Below are positions 6,441 through 13,955 of a DNA stretch of 13,982 nt, piece after piece. Source of the DNA: JBCCGI01 sp039029355 (GTDB lineage Bacteria; Planctomycetota; UBA1135; GCA-002686595); the NCBI GenBank assembly GCA_039029355.1, contig JBCCGI010000144.1, positions 1 to 13,982 on the forward strand. Reading direction: 5' to 3'. The notes beneath the pieces were generated by a model that made no database searches, had not been told where the DNA came from, and saw nothing but the letters and a program-made list of their open reading frames with translations. The first letter of the stretch is position 1. The number at the start of each line of letters is the position of its first letter. The translations under genes were made by a program, and so were the position numbers.

Positions 6441-6667
6441 CCGTCTCGCCCCCGGGCTCATCCCCCTCACGAGGAGTATCCAGGGGCGACTCCTCACTCT
6501 CGAGTTGCCAGCTCCTGTAGATGGTCTGGCGGCGCGCCCCAGCGTTTCAGGAATTCCGCAACTCAAGCTGCAGAGCGGAGATAGCCCGCCACTGGGGACT
6601 GCCCTAGGCCGGCGACGAAGCGCGCGCGAAGCGGTTCGCCGTTGCGCTGCGCAGTAGGATCCTCCCT
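6441..6667. other. non-coding stretch before the UPF0261 gene, with several possible stems
   Basis: I see no convincing gene in these 227 bp, and base composition is less GC-rich than the flanking genes. Possible structure: GAGGAGT (6471-6477) with ACTCCTC (6489-6495), and a longer-range GAGTTGC (6502-6508) with GCAACTC (6558-6564) enclosing a small GCCAG/CTGGC stem (6507-6511/6526-6530; the two stems overlap by two bases). TAGGAT at 6655-6660 ends 7 nt before the ATG at 6668 and could be a -10 box for a leaderless transcript; alternatively AGGA is a weak ribosome site. The region may hold a structured leader or small RNA. No known riboswitch class was recognised. Confidence 0.35.
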
Positions 6668-7882
6668 ATGCCCGTTTACCTCTTCGCGACGCTCGACACC
6701 AAGGGAGCCGAAGCCGCCTTCGTCCGCGACACGCTGCGCGCAGCGGGCGTCGACGTCGTGTTGGTCGACACCGGTTGCCTGGGCGAGCCGCAGCTGGAAG
6801 CCGACGTTGCGCGCGACGCGCTGTTCGCCGCGGCCGGCGCCGACCTGGCCGCGCTGCGCGAGCGCGCCGACCGCGGCGAGGCCGTGACGCGCGCCGCGGA
6901 CGGCGCCGCCGAGCTCGCGCGCCGAGCGTTCGCCGCAGGCGAGCTGGCCGGCGTGCTGGGGATCGGCGGAGGCGCCGGCACAACGATCGCGACGCGCGCG
7001 ATGCGCGCGCTTCCGATCGGCGTCCCGAAGCTGATGGTCAGCACCCTGGCCTCGGGCGAGGTAGGTCACTTCGTCGGAACGCGCGACGTGATGATGATGA
7101 GCTCGGTGGTCGACATCCTCGGCCTGAACCGCGTCAGCCGCGCGGTGCTCTCACGCGCCGCCCAGGCGATGGCGGGTATGGCGCTCGCGGGTGCGCTTCC
7201 GAGCTCGTCCGAGGACCGGCCCCTCGTCGGCGCCACGATGTTCGGCGTCACGACGCCCTGCGTCGAGCGCGCGCGCGAGGTGCTCGAGCGCGCCGGCTAC
7301 GAGGTGCTGGTGTTCCACGCCACCGGCAGCGGCGGACGGACCCTGGAGTCGCTGATCGACGACGGGCTGCTGGCCGGCGTGCTCGACGTGACCACCACCG
7401 AGCTCGCGGACGAGCTGGTCGGCGGCGTGCTGTCGGCCGGCCCCGAGCGGCTGACCGCCGCGGCGCGCGCGGGCGTGCCGCAGGTCGTGTCGGTCGGCGC
7501 CACGGACATGGTCAACTTCCACGGCGCGGACACCGTGCCGGCGCCGTTCCGCGAGCGCACGCTGTACCGCCACAACGAGAACGTGACGCTGATGCGCACG
7601 ACGGCCGAGGAGTGCGAGCGCATCGGCGCCGACCTGGCGTCGAAGCTCGCGCCGGCGCGCGGAGCGGCGCGCATCCTGCTCCCCGCCCGGGGCGTGTCCG
7701 CGATCGACCGCGAGGGCCAGCCCTTCGACCACCCCGAGGCGCGGCGCGCGCTCTTCGAGGCCGTCCGCGCCAACGCGGGCGAGGTGCGGGTCGACGAGCT
7801 CGACCTGCACGTCAACGACGCCGCCTTCGCCGAGACGGCCGCCGCCGCGCTGCTCGAGCTGCTCGGCCCGCCGCCGGCCTGA
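6668..7882 (+). CDS. Tm-1-like ATP-binding / UPF0261 family protein
   Basis: A 404-residue, full-length member of the UPF0261/Tm-1-like family, named for the ATP-binding N-terminal domain of tomato Tm-1, which blocks tobamovirus replication. The natural bacterial role is unknown. Two Rossmann-like halves are visible. The first contains FATLDTKG (6-13), GIGGGAGTT (98-106), LPIGVPKLMVSTLASG (115-130) and MMMSSVVDILGLNR (142-155). The second contains VGATMFGVTTPCV, LVFHATGSGGRTLESLI (214-230), DVTTTELADEL (240-250), GATDMVNF (277-284), YRHNENVTLMRTT (300-312) and DLHVNDAAFAE near the end. The glycine-rich loop and the FHATGSGG segment would bind ATP. There is no signal peptide, so it is cytoplasmic. 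It stands alone between the terminator cluster and the giant gene. The TIM-barrel partner often seen with this family is absent from the window. Confidence 0.92.
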   Translation: MPVYLFATLDTKGAEAAFVRDTLRAAGVDVVLVDTGCLGEPQLEADVARDALFAAAGADLAALRERADRGEAVTRAADGAAELARRAFAAGELAGVLGIGGGAGTTIATRAMRALPIGVPKLMVSTLASGEVGHFVGTRDVMMMSSVVDILGLNRVSRAVLSRAAQAMAGMALAGALPSSSEDRPLVGATMFGVTTPCVERAREVLERAGYEVLVFHATGSGGRTLESLIDDGLLAGVLDVTTTELADELVGGVLSAGPERLTAAARAGVPQVVSVGATDMVNFHGADTVPAPFRERTLYRHNENVTLMRTTAEECERIGADLASKLAPARGAARILLPARGVSAIDREGQPFDHPEARRALFEAVRANAGEVRVDELDLHVNDAAFAETAAAALLELLGPPPA

Positions 7883-7956
7883 GCAGCGGAGGGGCCGGGA
7901 CCGCGCCCGCGGTATCATGCCGTGGGCCCTCTCGCCGCGTCTCCGTCGCTCCGGTC

Positions 7957-10900
7957 ATGCTGCAGCTCCTCCTCCTAGCGCTCCTCCCCCTCCAGGCCGA
8001 CCCCCTCAGCGTCACCATCCGCGCCGGCGCCAAGACCCACGGTCCCGGCGAGCACGACCACCCGCGCTTTCTGGAGGAGTGGAGCGAGCTGCTCACCTCG
8101 CGTGGGTGCAGCGTGCGGGGCGGGCTCGAATTCCCCGATGCGGCGACGCTCGACGCCACCGACGTGCTCGTGATGTACGCGGCCGACGCAGGGTCGATCC
8201 ACGACGCGGAGCGCGAGCGGCTGGAGGCCTACCTCGGGCGGGGCGGCGGCATCGTCGTGCTGCACGACGCGGTCTGCGGCGACGACCCGCACTGGTTCAA
8301 GTCGGTCGTGGGCGGCGCCTGGGAGCACGGGCACTCGAAGTGGCAGAACGGCCTCTTGGGCCTGTACTTCGCGGACCGCGAGCACCCGATCACGCGCGGC
8401 GTCTCGAACTTCGACTTCGACGACGAGATCTACTGGGACCTGCACCTAGATCCCGACGCGCAGGTGCTGGCGAGCTCGTTCCACACGCCCTTCGACGTGC
8501 AGCCGCAGATGTGGGTGTTCGAGAAGGAGGGGTACCGCTCGTTCGTCTCGCTCCAGGGACACTACCACCGGACGTTCTCCAACCCGGCCTGGCGGACGCT
8601 GGTGCTGCGGGGTATCGCCTGGGCGGGAAGGCGCGACGCGGACCTGCTGGTGACCGACGCGGAGTCGCAGGCGCTGCGCTATCCGCCGGGCGGACCGCTG
8701 GCGCCGGAGGAGGCCCACACCCCGCACGTGCTGCACCCGGACTTCGAGCTCAGCCTGGTCGCGGCCGAGCCCGAGGTGGTGAACCCGATCTCGGTGGAGT
8801 GGGATGCCCGCGGGCGGATGTGGGTCGCTTGCACGCCCGGATACCCGTACAAGCAGGAGTCCTCGGGAGTCGCCGCGCACGACTCGATCGTGATCCTGGA
8901 GGACGACGACGGCGACGGGCGGATGGACCGCTCGAAGGTGTTCTACGAGGGGTTGGATCTGGTCACGAGCCTCGTGCACTACCGCGACGGGGTGATCGTG
9001 ACGATGTCGCCGCACATCCTGTGGGTGCGGGATCTGGACGGAGACGACGTCGCCGACCGGGTCGAGGTGCTGTACACGGGCTTTGGGTATGGCGACACGC
9101 ACGCAACGGCGAGCAACCTGCGCTGGGGAATGGATGGATGGGTCTATGCCACGCAGGGTTACAGCGGTGGGGCTTCGAAAGAGGTGTTGGGATTTGAAAC
9201 CACCCCGCGCCCCGAGTGGTCCTCCCCCCCGGTTCCCCAGGGAGGGAGGGGGCTAGGGATGGATTCGGGGGGCGCGGGCGGGTCCGCCGGCACCCTCCAC
9301 GGCCGCATCCCCAACGGCCTCTTCCGCTTCCGCCCCGACGGCTCCGCCATCGAGATGGTCGCGTCCTACGGCTCCAACACCTGGGGCCTCGACTTCCGCG
9401 ACGACGGCGAGCTGTTCTTCACGATGGCCAACGGCTCCCATGTGCGGCACGTCGTGATGGCCGACCGCGTCCTCGCCGGCCAGCGCGTCGGCAACGCGCC
9501 CAGCTGGGTCGACGTCAGCGACCACCGCAAGGCCTTCCCGCTCTCCGACCACCACCGCCCGCCGTACCACCAGATCGACTTCGTCGGAGGCTTCACCGGC
9601 GCGGCCGGCTCGGTCGTCTACGGCGGAGGCGCGTGGCCGGTCGAGTTCGCCGGCAATCACTTCGTCTGCGAGCCCACGATCCACCTCGTCCACCGCGACG
9701 TCGTCCGCCCCGCGGGGCTCACCGTGACGGCCTCGAAGCCGCGCGAGGCGGAGTTCCTGGCGTCGACCGACCTCTGGTTCCGGCCGGTGCACCTCGCCAC
9801 CGGTCCCGACGGGGCGCTCTACGTGCTCGACTTCTACAACCAGGCGGCGGTCCACAACGACACGCGCGGCCCCAAGCACGGGCCGACCAATGCGGCCGTG
9901 CGCCCGGACCGCGATCGCATGCACGGGCGCATCTGGCGCGTGCAGCACCGCGACGCGCGCGGCGTCGCCGCCCCCGCGCCGCCGGCCGACCTCGCGAACG
10001 CCGAGCGCGTCGCCCAGCTGGGGCACACCAACCGCTGGCAGCGGCTCACCGCGCAGCGCCTGCTGCGCGAGGCGGGCGACGCGCCGAGCGAGGAGCTCGT
10101 GCTCTTCTCGCACCAGGCGGCCGAACCGCTCGCGCGGTTGCACGCGCTGTGGCTGCTCGACAACCTCGGGGCCCAGGATGCCGACATCGTCGCCGCGCTG
10201 GATGACCCCGATCCGGCGGTGCGCTGGAGCGCCGCGCGTATCCTCGGCCGCCGCGGGGGGAGCGCTCTCCCCGAGGAGCTCCTCGTCCTGGTCCTCGACG
10301 AGAGCCCGCGCGTCCTGCTCGAAGCCCTGGTCGCCTTCGCGAGCTTCGACCTCGACCCCGAGCTCGCGCCGGCCTTCGCCGAGCTCTACCTGGAGCTCGA
10401 CGACGACTGGACGCGCTCCGCGCTGCTCGGACTGTTCGCCGAGCAGCCGGCGCTGCTGCTCGACGCGGCGCTGGCCGACCCGCGGGCGGCCGAGCTCGGG
10501 CCGCTGGCGGTAGAGTGCGCGAAGCGCGTCGCGCGCGCCGGCGACACCGACGGCATCGCCTCCGCCGCGCGCCGGCTGGCCGACGGGTCGCTGGCCGCGG
10601 CGCCCGAGCTGATCGAGGGTGTGCTGCAGGCCGTCGCGCGGGCGCTCCCGGACCGGGTCGACCTCGCGCCGGCCGAGGCGCCCCTCACCCAGCTGCTGAA
10701 TCACGAGCGGATCGGCACCGCGATCGCGGCGCTTCCGCTCGCGGCGCGCCTTCCGGGAGGCGCCGAGCTGACCGGCGGCCTCGCCGCGCGGCTCTTCGAC
10801 CTGACCGCCGACCCCGACCAGCCGACGCCGCTGCGACTCGACGCGCTCGACGCGCTCCTCGCCATGCCCGACGAGGAGACGCGCGCGCTCGGCGTGCGGG

Positions 10901-12957
10901 CCGGTGCGCGCTTCCTCGACCCGTACTTCCCGCAGGAGGCACAGCTCGCGGTCGTCGACGCGCTCGGCGCGGCGGCGGGTACGGGCGGGTTGGAGCAGCG
11001 CGCGGCCGCGACGCTGGTGGCGGCCTATCCGGGTCTCTCGCACCCGACGCGCGAGCGCATCTTCCACCACCTCGTGCAGCGCGCCGAGCGGCTCGCGGTG
11101 CTGCTCGCGGCGGTCGAGGAGGGCGAGCTGCACTCGAACGACCTCGGGCCGCACCGCCGCCACCGGCTCGAGACGCACCCCGAGCCCGCCGTCGCCGAGC
11201 GCGCACGGGCGCTCTTCGCGCGCGAGCTCGACGCGGACAAGGAGGCGCTGATCGCCGCGCTCCAGCCCGAGATCGAGCGAGGCGGAGATCCGCTGGCGGG
11301 GCGCCTCGTCTTCCAGGAGAACTGCGCCAACTGCCACTCGTTCGAGGGAAACGGCGGCGCGGTGGGCCCGGATCTGACCGGGATGGGCGCGCACGGACGC
11401 GCGGCGCTCTTGCCCTTCCTGATCGATCCCAACCGCGAGGTCGACCCGACCTACGTCGACTACATCGCCGAGACGGTCGACGGGAGGCTCCTCACCGGCG
11501 TGCTCGTGCGCGAGACGCCGGCGGACATCACGCTGCGCTCGAGCGCCGGCGAAGAGGTCGTGGCCCGCGACCAGCTGGAGTCGCTGACCTCGACCGGCCG
11601 GTCGCCGATGCCCGAGGGCCTCGAGGAGCTCGGCGCCGAGGCGCTGCGCGACGTGCTGGCCTACCTGACGGCCGGCGTCGAGGACTATCGCGTGCTCGAC
11701 CTGTCGCTGCTCGGCACGTCGACGACGAACGCGCTCTACGACCTCAAGCGCGACGCAAAGCCAATGCGCTTCCGCGCCACGGGCGTCGTCGAGGTCGGCG
11801 AGGTGCCGTTCGAGATCCTTGACCCCGGCGCCGCGGCGCTCAACGCGGTCACGCTGAAGGGCGGCATGGCGGCCGACTGGGACTCGAAGCTGAAGTTCCC
11901 GCAGACCGTCACCGTCCCCGTTGGCTTCGCGCTCGCGCGCGTCCACGTGCTGGGCGGCATCGCCGCCTGGGGCTACCCGTTCACTCCGTCACGCTCCCCT
12001 ATCGTGCGCTGGACCTGGCGCTATGCCGACGGCACCAGCGAGGAGCTCGTGCTGCACGATGGCGACCGCTTCGCCGATTGGATCCGCCGACACGACGTCG
12101 AGGGTTCGGTGTATGCGGACGTGCTCGTGCCGGGAAGCGTCGGCCAGGTGCGGCACTTCACGCTGGACCCCGGACGGCGCGACGTCGCGGTGGCGGCGAT
12201 CGAGCTGGAGAGCTTCGACAACCATCTCGCGCCGACGTTCCTCGCCCTGACGGCCCAGGTGGCAGGCGCCGACGAGGCCGCCCCTATCCCGCCGGCGTGG
12301 ACGCCACCCGCCGCGGCGCGCGTGCTGGTGTTCGGCGGCGGCTCGAGCCACGACTTCCGGCGCTGGTTCCACGAGGAGGACTTCAGCACGCTGGCCGAGT
12401 ACGGCGCTCGGCTCGCCTACACCGAGATGCCGACGCGACTCGCCGCGCTGCTGCCGCAGCTGGACGTGCTCGTGCTCTGCAACAACCAGCCGCTGCCCGA
12501 CCCCGGCCTGCGCGAGGCGATCTTCGACTTCCACGCGCGCGGCGGCGCGCTGCTGCTGATGCACGCGGCCACCTGGTACAACTGGTCGGACTGGCCGGAG
12601 TACAACGCCCGCCTCGTCGGCGGCGGCGCCCGCAGCCATGAGGCGTACGGCGAGTTCGTCGTGACGCTGGACGAGAAGCAGCACCCGGTGCTCGCCGGCG
12701 CACGCTCGTCCTTCGGAATCGTCGACGAGCTCTACCGCTTCGAGCGCGATCAAGACGGAGCCGCGGTCGAGGTGCTGGCGACGGGCACGTCGGTCTCGTC
12801 GGGCGAGGCCTATCCGGTGATCTGGCGCGTAGCGTCGGACCTCGCCGGCGCCGGGCGTGTGCTCTGCATCACCCTCGGGCACGACGGCGCCGCCCACACC
12901 AACCCCGACTTCCAGGCGCTGCTGAGGAGCGCCGTCGCCTGGCTCCTGGAGGGGTAG
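7957..12957 (+). CDS. giant exported ThuA / dehydrogenase propeller / HEAT / haem c / beta-sandwich / ThuA protein
   Basis: A 1666-residue protein. MLQLLLLALLPLQADP is a short signal peptide. The frame is open far upstream, but that stretch is antisense-like filler overlapping UPF0261. Domains in order: ThuA-like 17-232 (AGAKTHGPGEHDH, LHDAVCGDDPHW, GHYHRTF); Pirellula/Verrucomicrobium-type dehydrogenase propeller about 255-665 (FELSLVAAEPEVVNPISVEW, DDDGDGRMD, NGLFRFRPDG, GPDGALYVLDFYN, HGRIWRV); HEAT repeats about 680-1100; c-type haem domain about 1108-1243 with CANCH at 1123-1127 and SPMPEG for the distal Met; a beta-sandwich 1245-1436 resembling carbohydrate-binding domains; a second ThuA domain 1452-1666 (VLVFGGGSSHDF, LLMHAATWYN, CITLGHDG). 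ThuA proteins act on keto-sugars such as 3-keto-trehalose, so periplasmic sugar oxidation is likely (inference). No Shine-Dalgarno is seen; TATCAT at 7913-7918 might be a -10 box. An atypical insert lies at residues 408-444. Confidence 0.92.
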   Translation: MLQLLLLALLPLQADPLSVTIRAGAKTHGPGEHDHPRFLEEWSELLTSRGCSVRGGLEFPDAATLDATDVLVMYAADAGSIHDAERERLEAYLGRGGGIVVLHDAVCGDDPHWFKSVVGGAWEHGHSKWQNGLLGLYFADREHPITRGVSNFDFDDEIYWDLHLDPDAQVLASSFHTPFDVQPQMWVFEKEGYRSFVSLQGHYHRTFSNPAWRTLVLRGIAWAGRRDADLLVTDAESQALRYPPGGPLAPEEAHTPHVLHPDFELSLVAAEPEVVNPISVEWDARGRMWVACTPGYPYKQESSGVAAHDSIVILEDDDGDGRMDRSKVFYEGLDLVTSLVHYRDGVIVTMSPHILWVRDLDGDDVADRVEVLYTGFGYGDTHATASNLRWGMDGWVYATQGYSGGASKEVLGFETTPRPEWSSPPVPQGGRGLGMDSGGAGGSAGTLHGRIPNGLFRFRPDGSAIEMVASYGSNTWGLDFRDDGELFFTMANGSHVRHVVMADRVLAGQRVGNAPSWVDVSDHRKAFPLSDHHRPPYHQIDFVGGFTGAAGSVVYGGGAWPVEFAGNHFVCEPTIHLVHRDVVRPAGLTVTASKPREAEFLASTDLWFRPVHLATGPDGALYVLDFYNQAAVHNDTRGPKHGPTNAAVRPDRDRMHGRIWRVQHRDARGVAAPAPPADLANAERVAQLGHTNRWQRLTAQRLLREAGDAPSEELVLFSHQAAEPLARLHALWLLDNLGAQDADIVAALDDPDPAVRWSAARILGRRGGSALPEELLVLVLDESPRVLLEALVAFASFDLDPELAPAFAELYLELDDDWTRSALLGLFAEQPALLLDAALADPRAAELGPLAVECAKRVARAGDTDGIASAARRLADGSLAAAPELIEGVLQAVARALPDRVDLAPAEAPLTQLLNHERIGTAIAALPLAARLPGGAELTGGLAARLFDLTADPDQPTPLRLDALDALLAMPDEETRALGVRAGARFLDPYFPQEAQLAVVDALGAAAGTGGLEQRAAATLVAAYPGLSHPTRERIFHHLVQRAERLAVLLAAVEEGELHSNDLGPHRRHRLETHPEPAVAERARALFARELDADKEALIAALQPEIERGGDPLAGRLVFQENCANCHSFEGNGGAVGPDLTGMGAHGRAALLPFLIDPNREVDPTYVDYIAETVDGRLLTGVLVRETPADITLRSSAGEEVVARDQLESLTSTGRSPMPEGLEELGAEALRDVLAYLTAGVEDYRVLDLSLLGTSTTNALYDLKRDAKPMRFRATGVVEVGEVPFEILDPGAAALNAVTLKGGMAADWDSKLKFPQTVTVPVGFALARVHVLGGIAAWGYPFTPSRSPIVRWTWRYADGTSEELVLHDGDRFADWIRRHDVEGSVYADVLVPGSVGQVRHFTLDPGRRDVAVAAIELESFDNHLAPTFLALTAQVAGADEAAPIPPAWTPPAAARVLVFGGGSSHDFRRWFHEEDFSTLAEYGARLAYTEMPTRLAALLPQLDVLVLCNNQPLPDPGLREAIFDFHARGGALLLMHAATWYNWSDWPEYNARLVGGGARSHEAYGEFVVTLDEKQHPVLAGARSSFGIVDELYRFERDQDGAAVEVLATGTSVSSGEAYPVIWRVASDLAGAGRVLCITLGHDGAAHTNPDFQALLRSAVAWLLEG
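9178..9288 (+). other. atypical in-frame insert in the dehydrogenase propeller, with G-quadruplex motif
   Basis: About 37 codons (residues 408-444) encode Pro/Gly/Ser-rich sequence between a normal YSGG strand and the conserved GRIPNGLFRFRPDG strand. Codons such as AAA, TTT, GAA and TTG appear here although rare elsewhere. The DNA then has a run of seven C (9224-9230) facing G-runs. GGG-A-GGG-A-GGGGG-CTA-GGG at 9240-9258 is a canonical G-quadruplex motif on the coding strand, with further G-runs to 9282. The C-rich and G-rich parts also form an imperfect hairpin (CCTCCC 9221-9226 with GGGAGG 9244-9249). The frame stays open. Confidence 0.6.
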
Positions 12958-12994
12958 CGACCGCGCCGCTACCCGCGAGCTTGTGGCGACCTCC

Positions 12995-13020
12995 GCCTCA
13001 GGACGCTACTGCCCTGAGGC
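12995..13020. terminator. hairpin between convergent genes
   Basis: GCCTCAGG (12995-13002) pairs with CCTGAGGC (13013-13020) around a 10-nt loop that contains the stop codon of the minus-strand lipoprotein gene (13006-13008). It lies 37 bp past the end of the giant plus-strand gene. No T-tract follows on either strand, so it is a weak bidirectional terminator candidate. Confidence 0.35.
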
Positions 13021-13857
13021 CAGCCGCACCTCGATCCGGTGCACGTCCTGCAGCTGATCGACGGCCAGGAGCTCGCCGCCCGTCTCGGCCCAAACGCGCA
13101 GGCGCATCGCGCCGCGGCGGTTGCGCTTGAGGAGCGGCAGGGGGGCGACGCGCGAGCGCAGCACGTCCGGAGCGAGCTCGAGGCTGGCGTCATCGCGGCC
13201 GACGACGAGCACCGAGTCGACCGCGTCCAGATCCGCTCCGAGCGCAACGACGTCGCCGACGTGGTAGCCCGCCTGGCGCTGCTTGCCGCCGGACTGCCCC
13301 TGCGCCACGCGCGGCGAGAGCAGCTCGAGCTCGGCCAGAGCCGCCGCGTCGAGCACTCGCTCTCCGTCCGGAAGCGCCAGGGTCAGCGGCGTCGGCGCGG
13401 CTCCCTCGGGAGCCTGTGTGCGGGTGCGAACGTGGATCTCGTAGACGTTGTCGAGGAAGGAGCGCGGGCGCTCCTCGACCTGCTGCGGCAGGTCGCCGTC
13501 CGCCTCGAAGGGCACGGCGCCGAGCCCGAGGCCATCGCCGGGGACGTAGAGCAGCGCCAGCTCCTTGCCGCTGTAGTTCTTCGCGGGATCGGGCGAGCGC
13601 ATCTGACGCCCGTCGCGCGCAAAGGCCTCGACCAGCTTCCACTCGGCGAAGTCCGCGGCGGGCAGCAGCTCGCGCAGCGGAGTCGGCTTCCCGGGCACGG
13701 CGCTCTCGAGGACCAGCGCGGTCTCGCCGTCCAGCAGGACGCGCAGGTCAACGGGCGCCGAGGCCAGCGACTCCGAGCAGCCGCCGATCAGGCCCAAGGA
13801 ACAGGCGGACAGGGCCAGCAGGGCTCCTCCGATGCGCGTCCTTCGCGTCCAGTGCAT
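13006..13857 (-). CDS. predicted lipoprotein with two related halves, function unknown
   Basis: A 283-residue protein. The N-terminus MHWTRRTRIGG is basic and followed by a hydrophobic stretch with two possible lipoboxes, LSAC (Cys19) and IGGC (Cys27). It is therefore probably a membrane-anchored lipoprotein. The mature part seems to hold two similar halves. Half 1 (37-146) ends in FLDNVYEIHVRT; half 2 (157-279) ends in LQDVHRIEVRLA. Each has a segment like PLRELLP or VGDVVAL, then an 'A-x-DG' or 'GRDD' strand, then a PLP or LALLY strand. This pattern faintly recalls the molybdopterin-oxidoreductase (sulfite-oxidase) fold without its cofactor cysteine, but I cannot assign it. No Shine-Dalgarno is seen. 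It converges on the giant haem gene with 48 bp between the coding ends. Confidence 0.8.
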   Translation of the reverse strand: MHWTRRTRIGGALLALSACSLGLIGGCSESLASAPVDLRVLLDGETALVLESAVPGKPTPLRELLPAADFAEWKLVEAFARDGRQMRSPDPAKNYSGKELALLYVPGDGLGLGAVPFEADGDLPQQVEERPRSFLDNVYEIHVRTRTQAPEGAAPTPLTLALPDGERVLDAAALAELELLSPRVAQGQSGGKQRQAGYHVGDVVALGADLDAVDSVLVVGRDDASLELAPDVLRSRVAPLPLLKRNRRGAMRLRVWAETGGELLAVDQLQDVHRIEVRLASGQ

Positions 13858-13889
13858 GGTGTTCGTCGGTCCGTGGGTCGGGATGTGGA

Positions 13890-13937
13890 GCGGGCGGGGA
13901 GCTCGGCCCCGGCCGTGCTCCCCGCCCGCGTCGTTTT
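13890..13937. terminator. strong 12-bp GC hairpin upstream of the lipoprotein gene
   Basis: GCGGGCGGGGAG (13890-13901) pairs perfectly with CTCCCCGCCCGC (13918-13929). The 16-nt loop holds a smaller CGGC/GCCG stem. GTCGTTTT follows on the plus strand (13930-13937), so the T-tract orientation fits rightward transcription, yet no plus-strand gene precedes it. It may instead terminate the minus-strand gene whose end is suggested at 13956, with AAAA just upstream of the stem on that strand. Confidence 0.5.
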
Positions 13938-13955
13938 CGCGCTTTGGCGATCGAC

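Noticed and set aside
3434..6609. Near-identical 18-mers at 3434-3451 and 6592-6609 (17 of 18 bases match)
   Set aside because: One copy is inside a coding signal sequence and the other intergenic; a single short match is not unlikely in GC-rich DNA of this length.
6385..6657. Small plus-strand open frame in the intergenic leader
   Set aside because: It crosses the terminator hairpin, has no ribosome site, mixed codon use and no recognisable motif.
6775..7956. Upstream extension of the giant gene in the same frame
   Set aside because: It overlaps the UPF0261 gene, is Arg-rich and lacks domains; a signal peptide begins exactly at 7957.
9253..11946. Long minus-strand open frame opposite the giant haem gene
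   Set aside because: It is an 897-codon antisense shadow. The plus strand has recognisable propeller, HEAT and haem motifs across the same bases; the antisense product is Arg/Glu/Val-rich and matches nothing.
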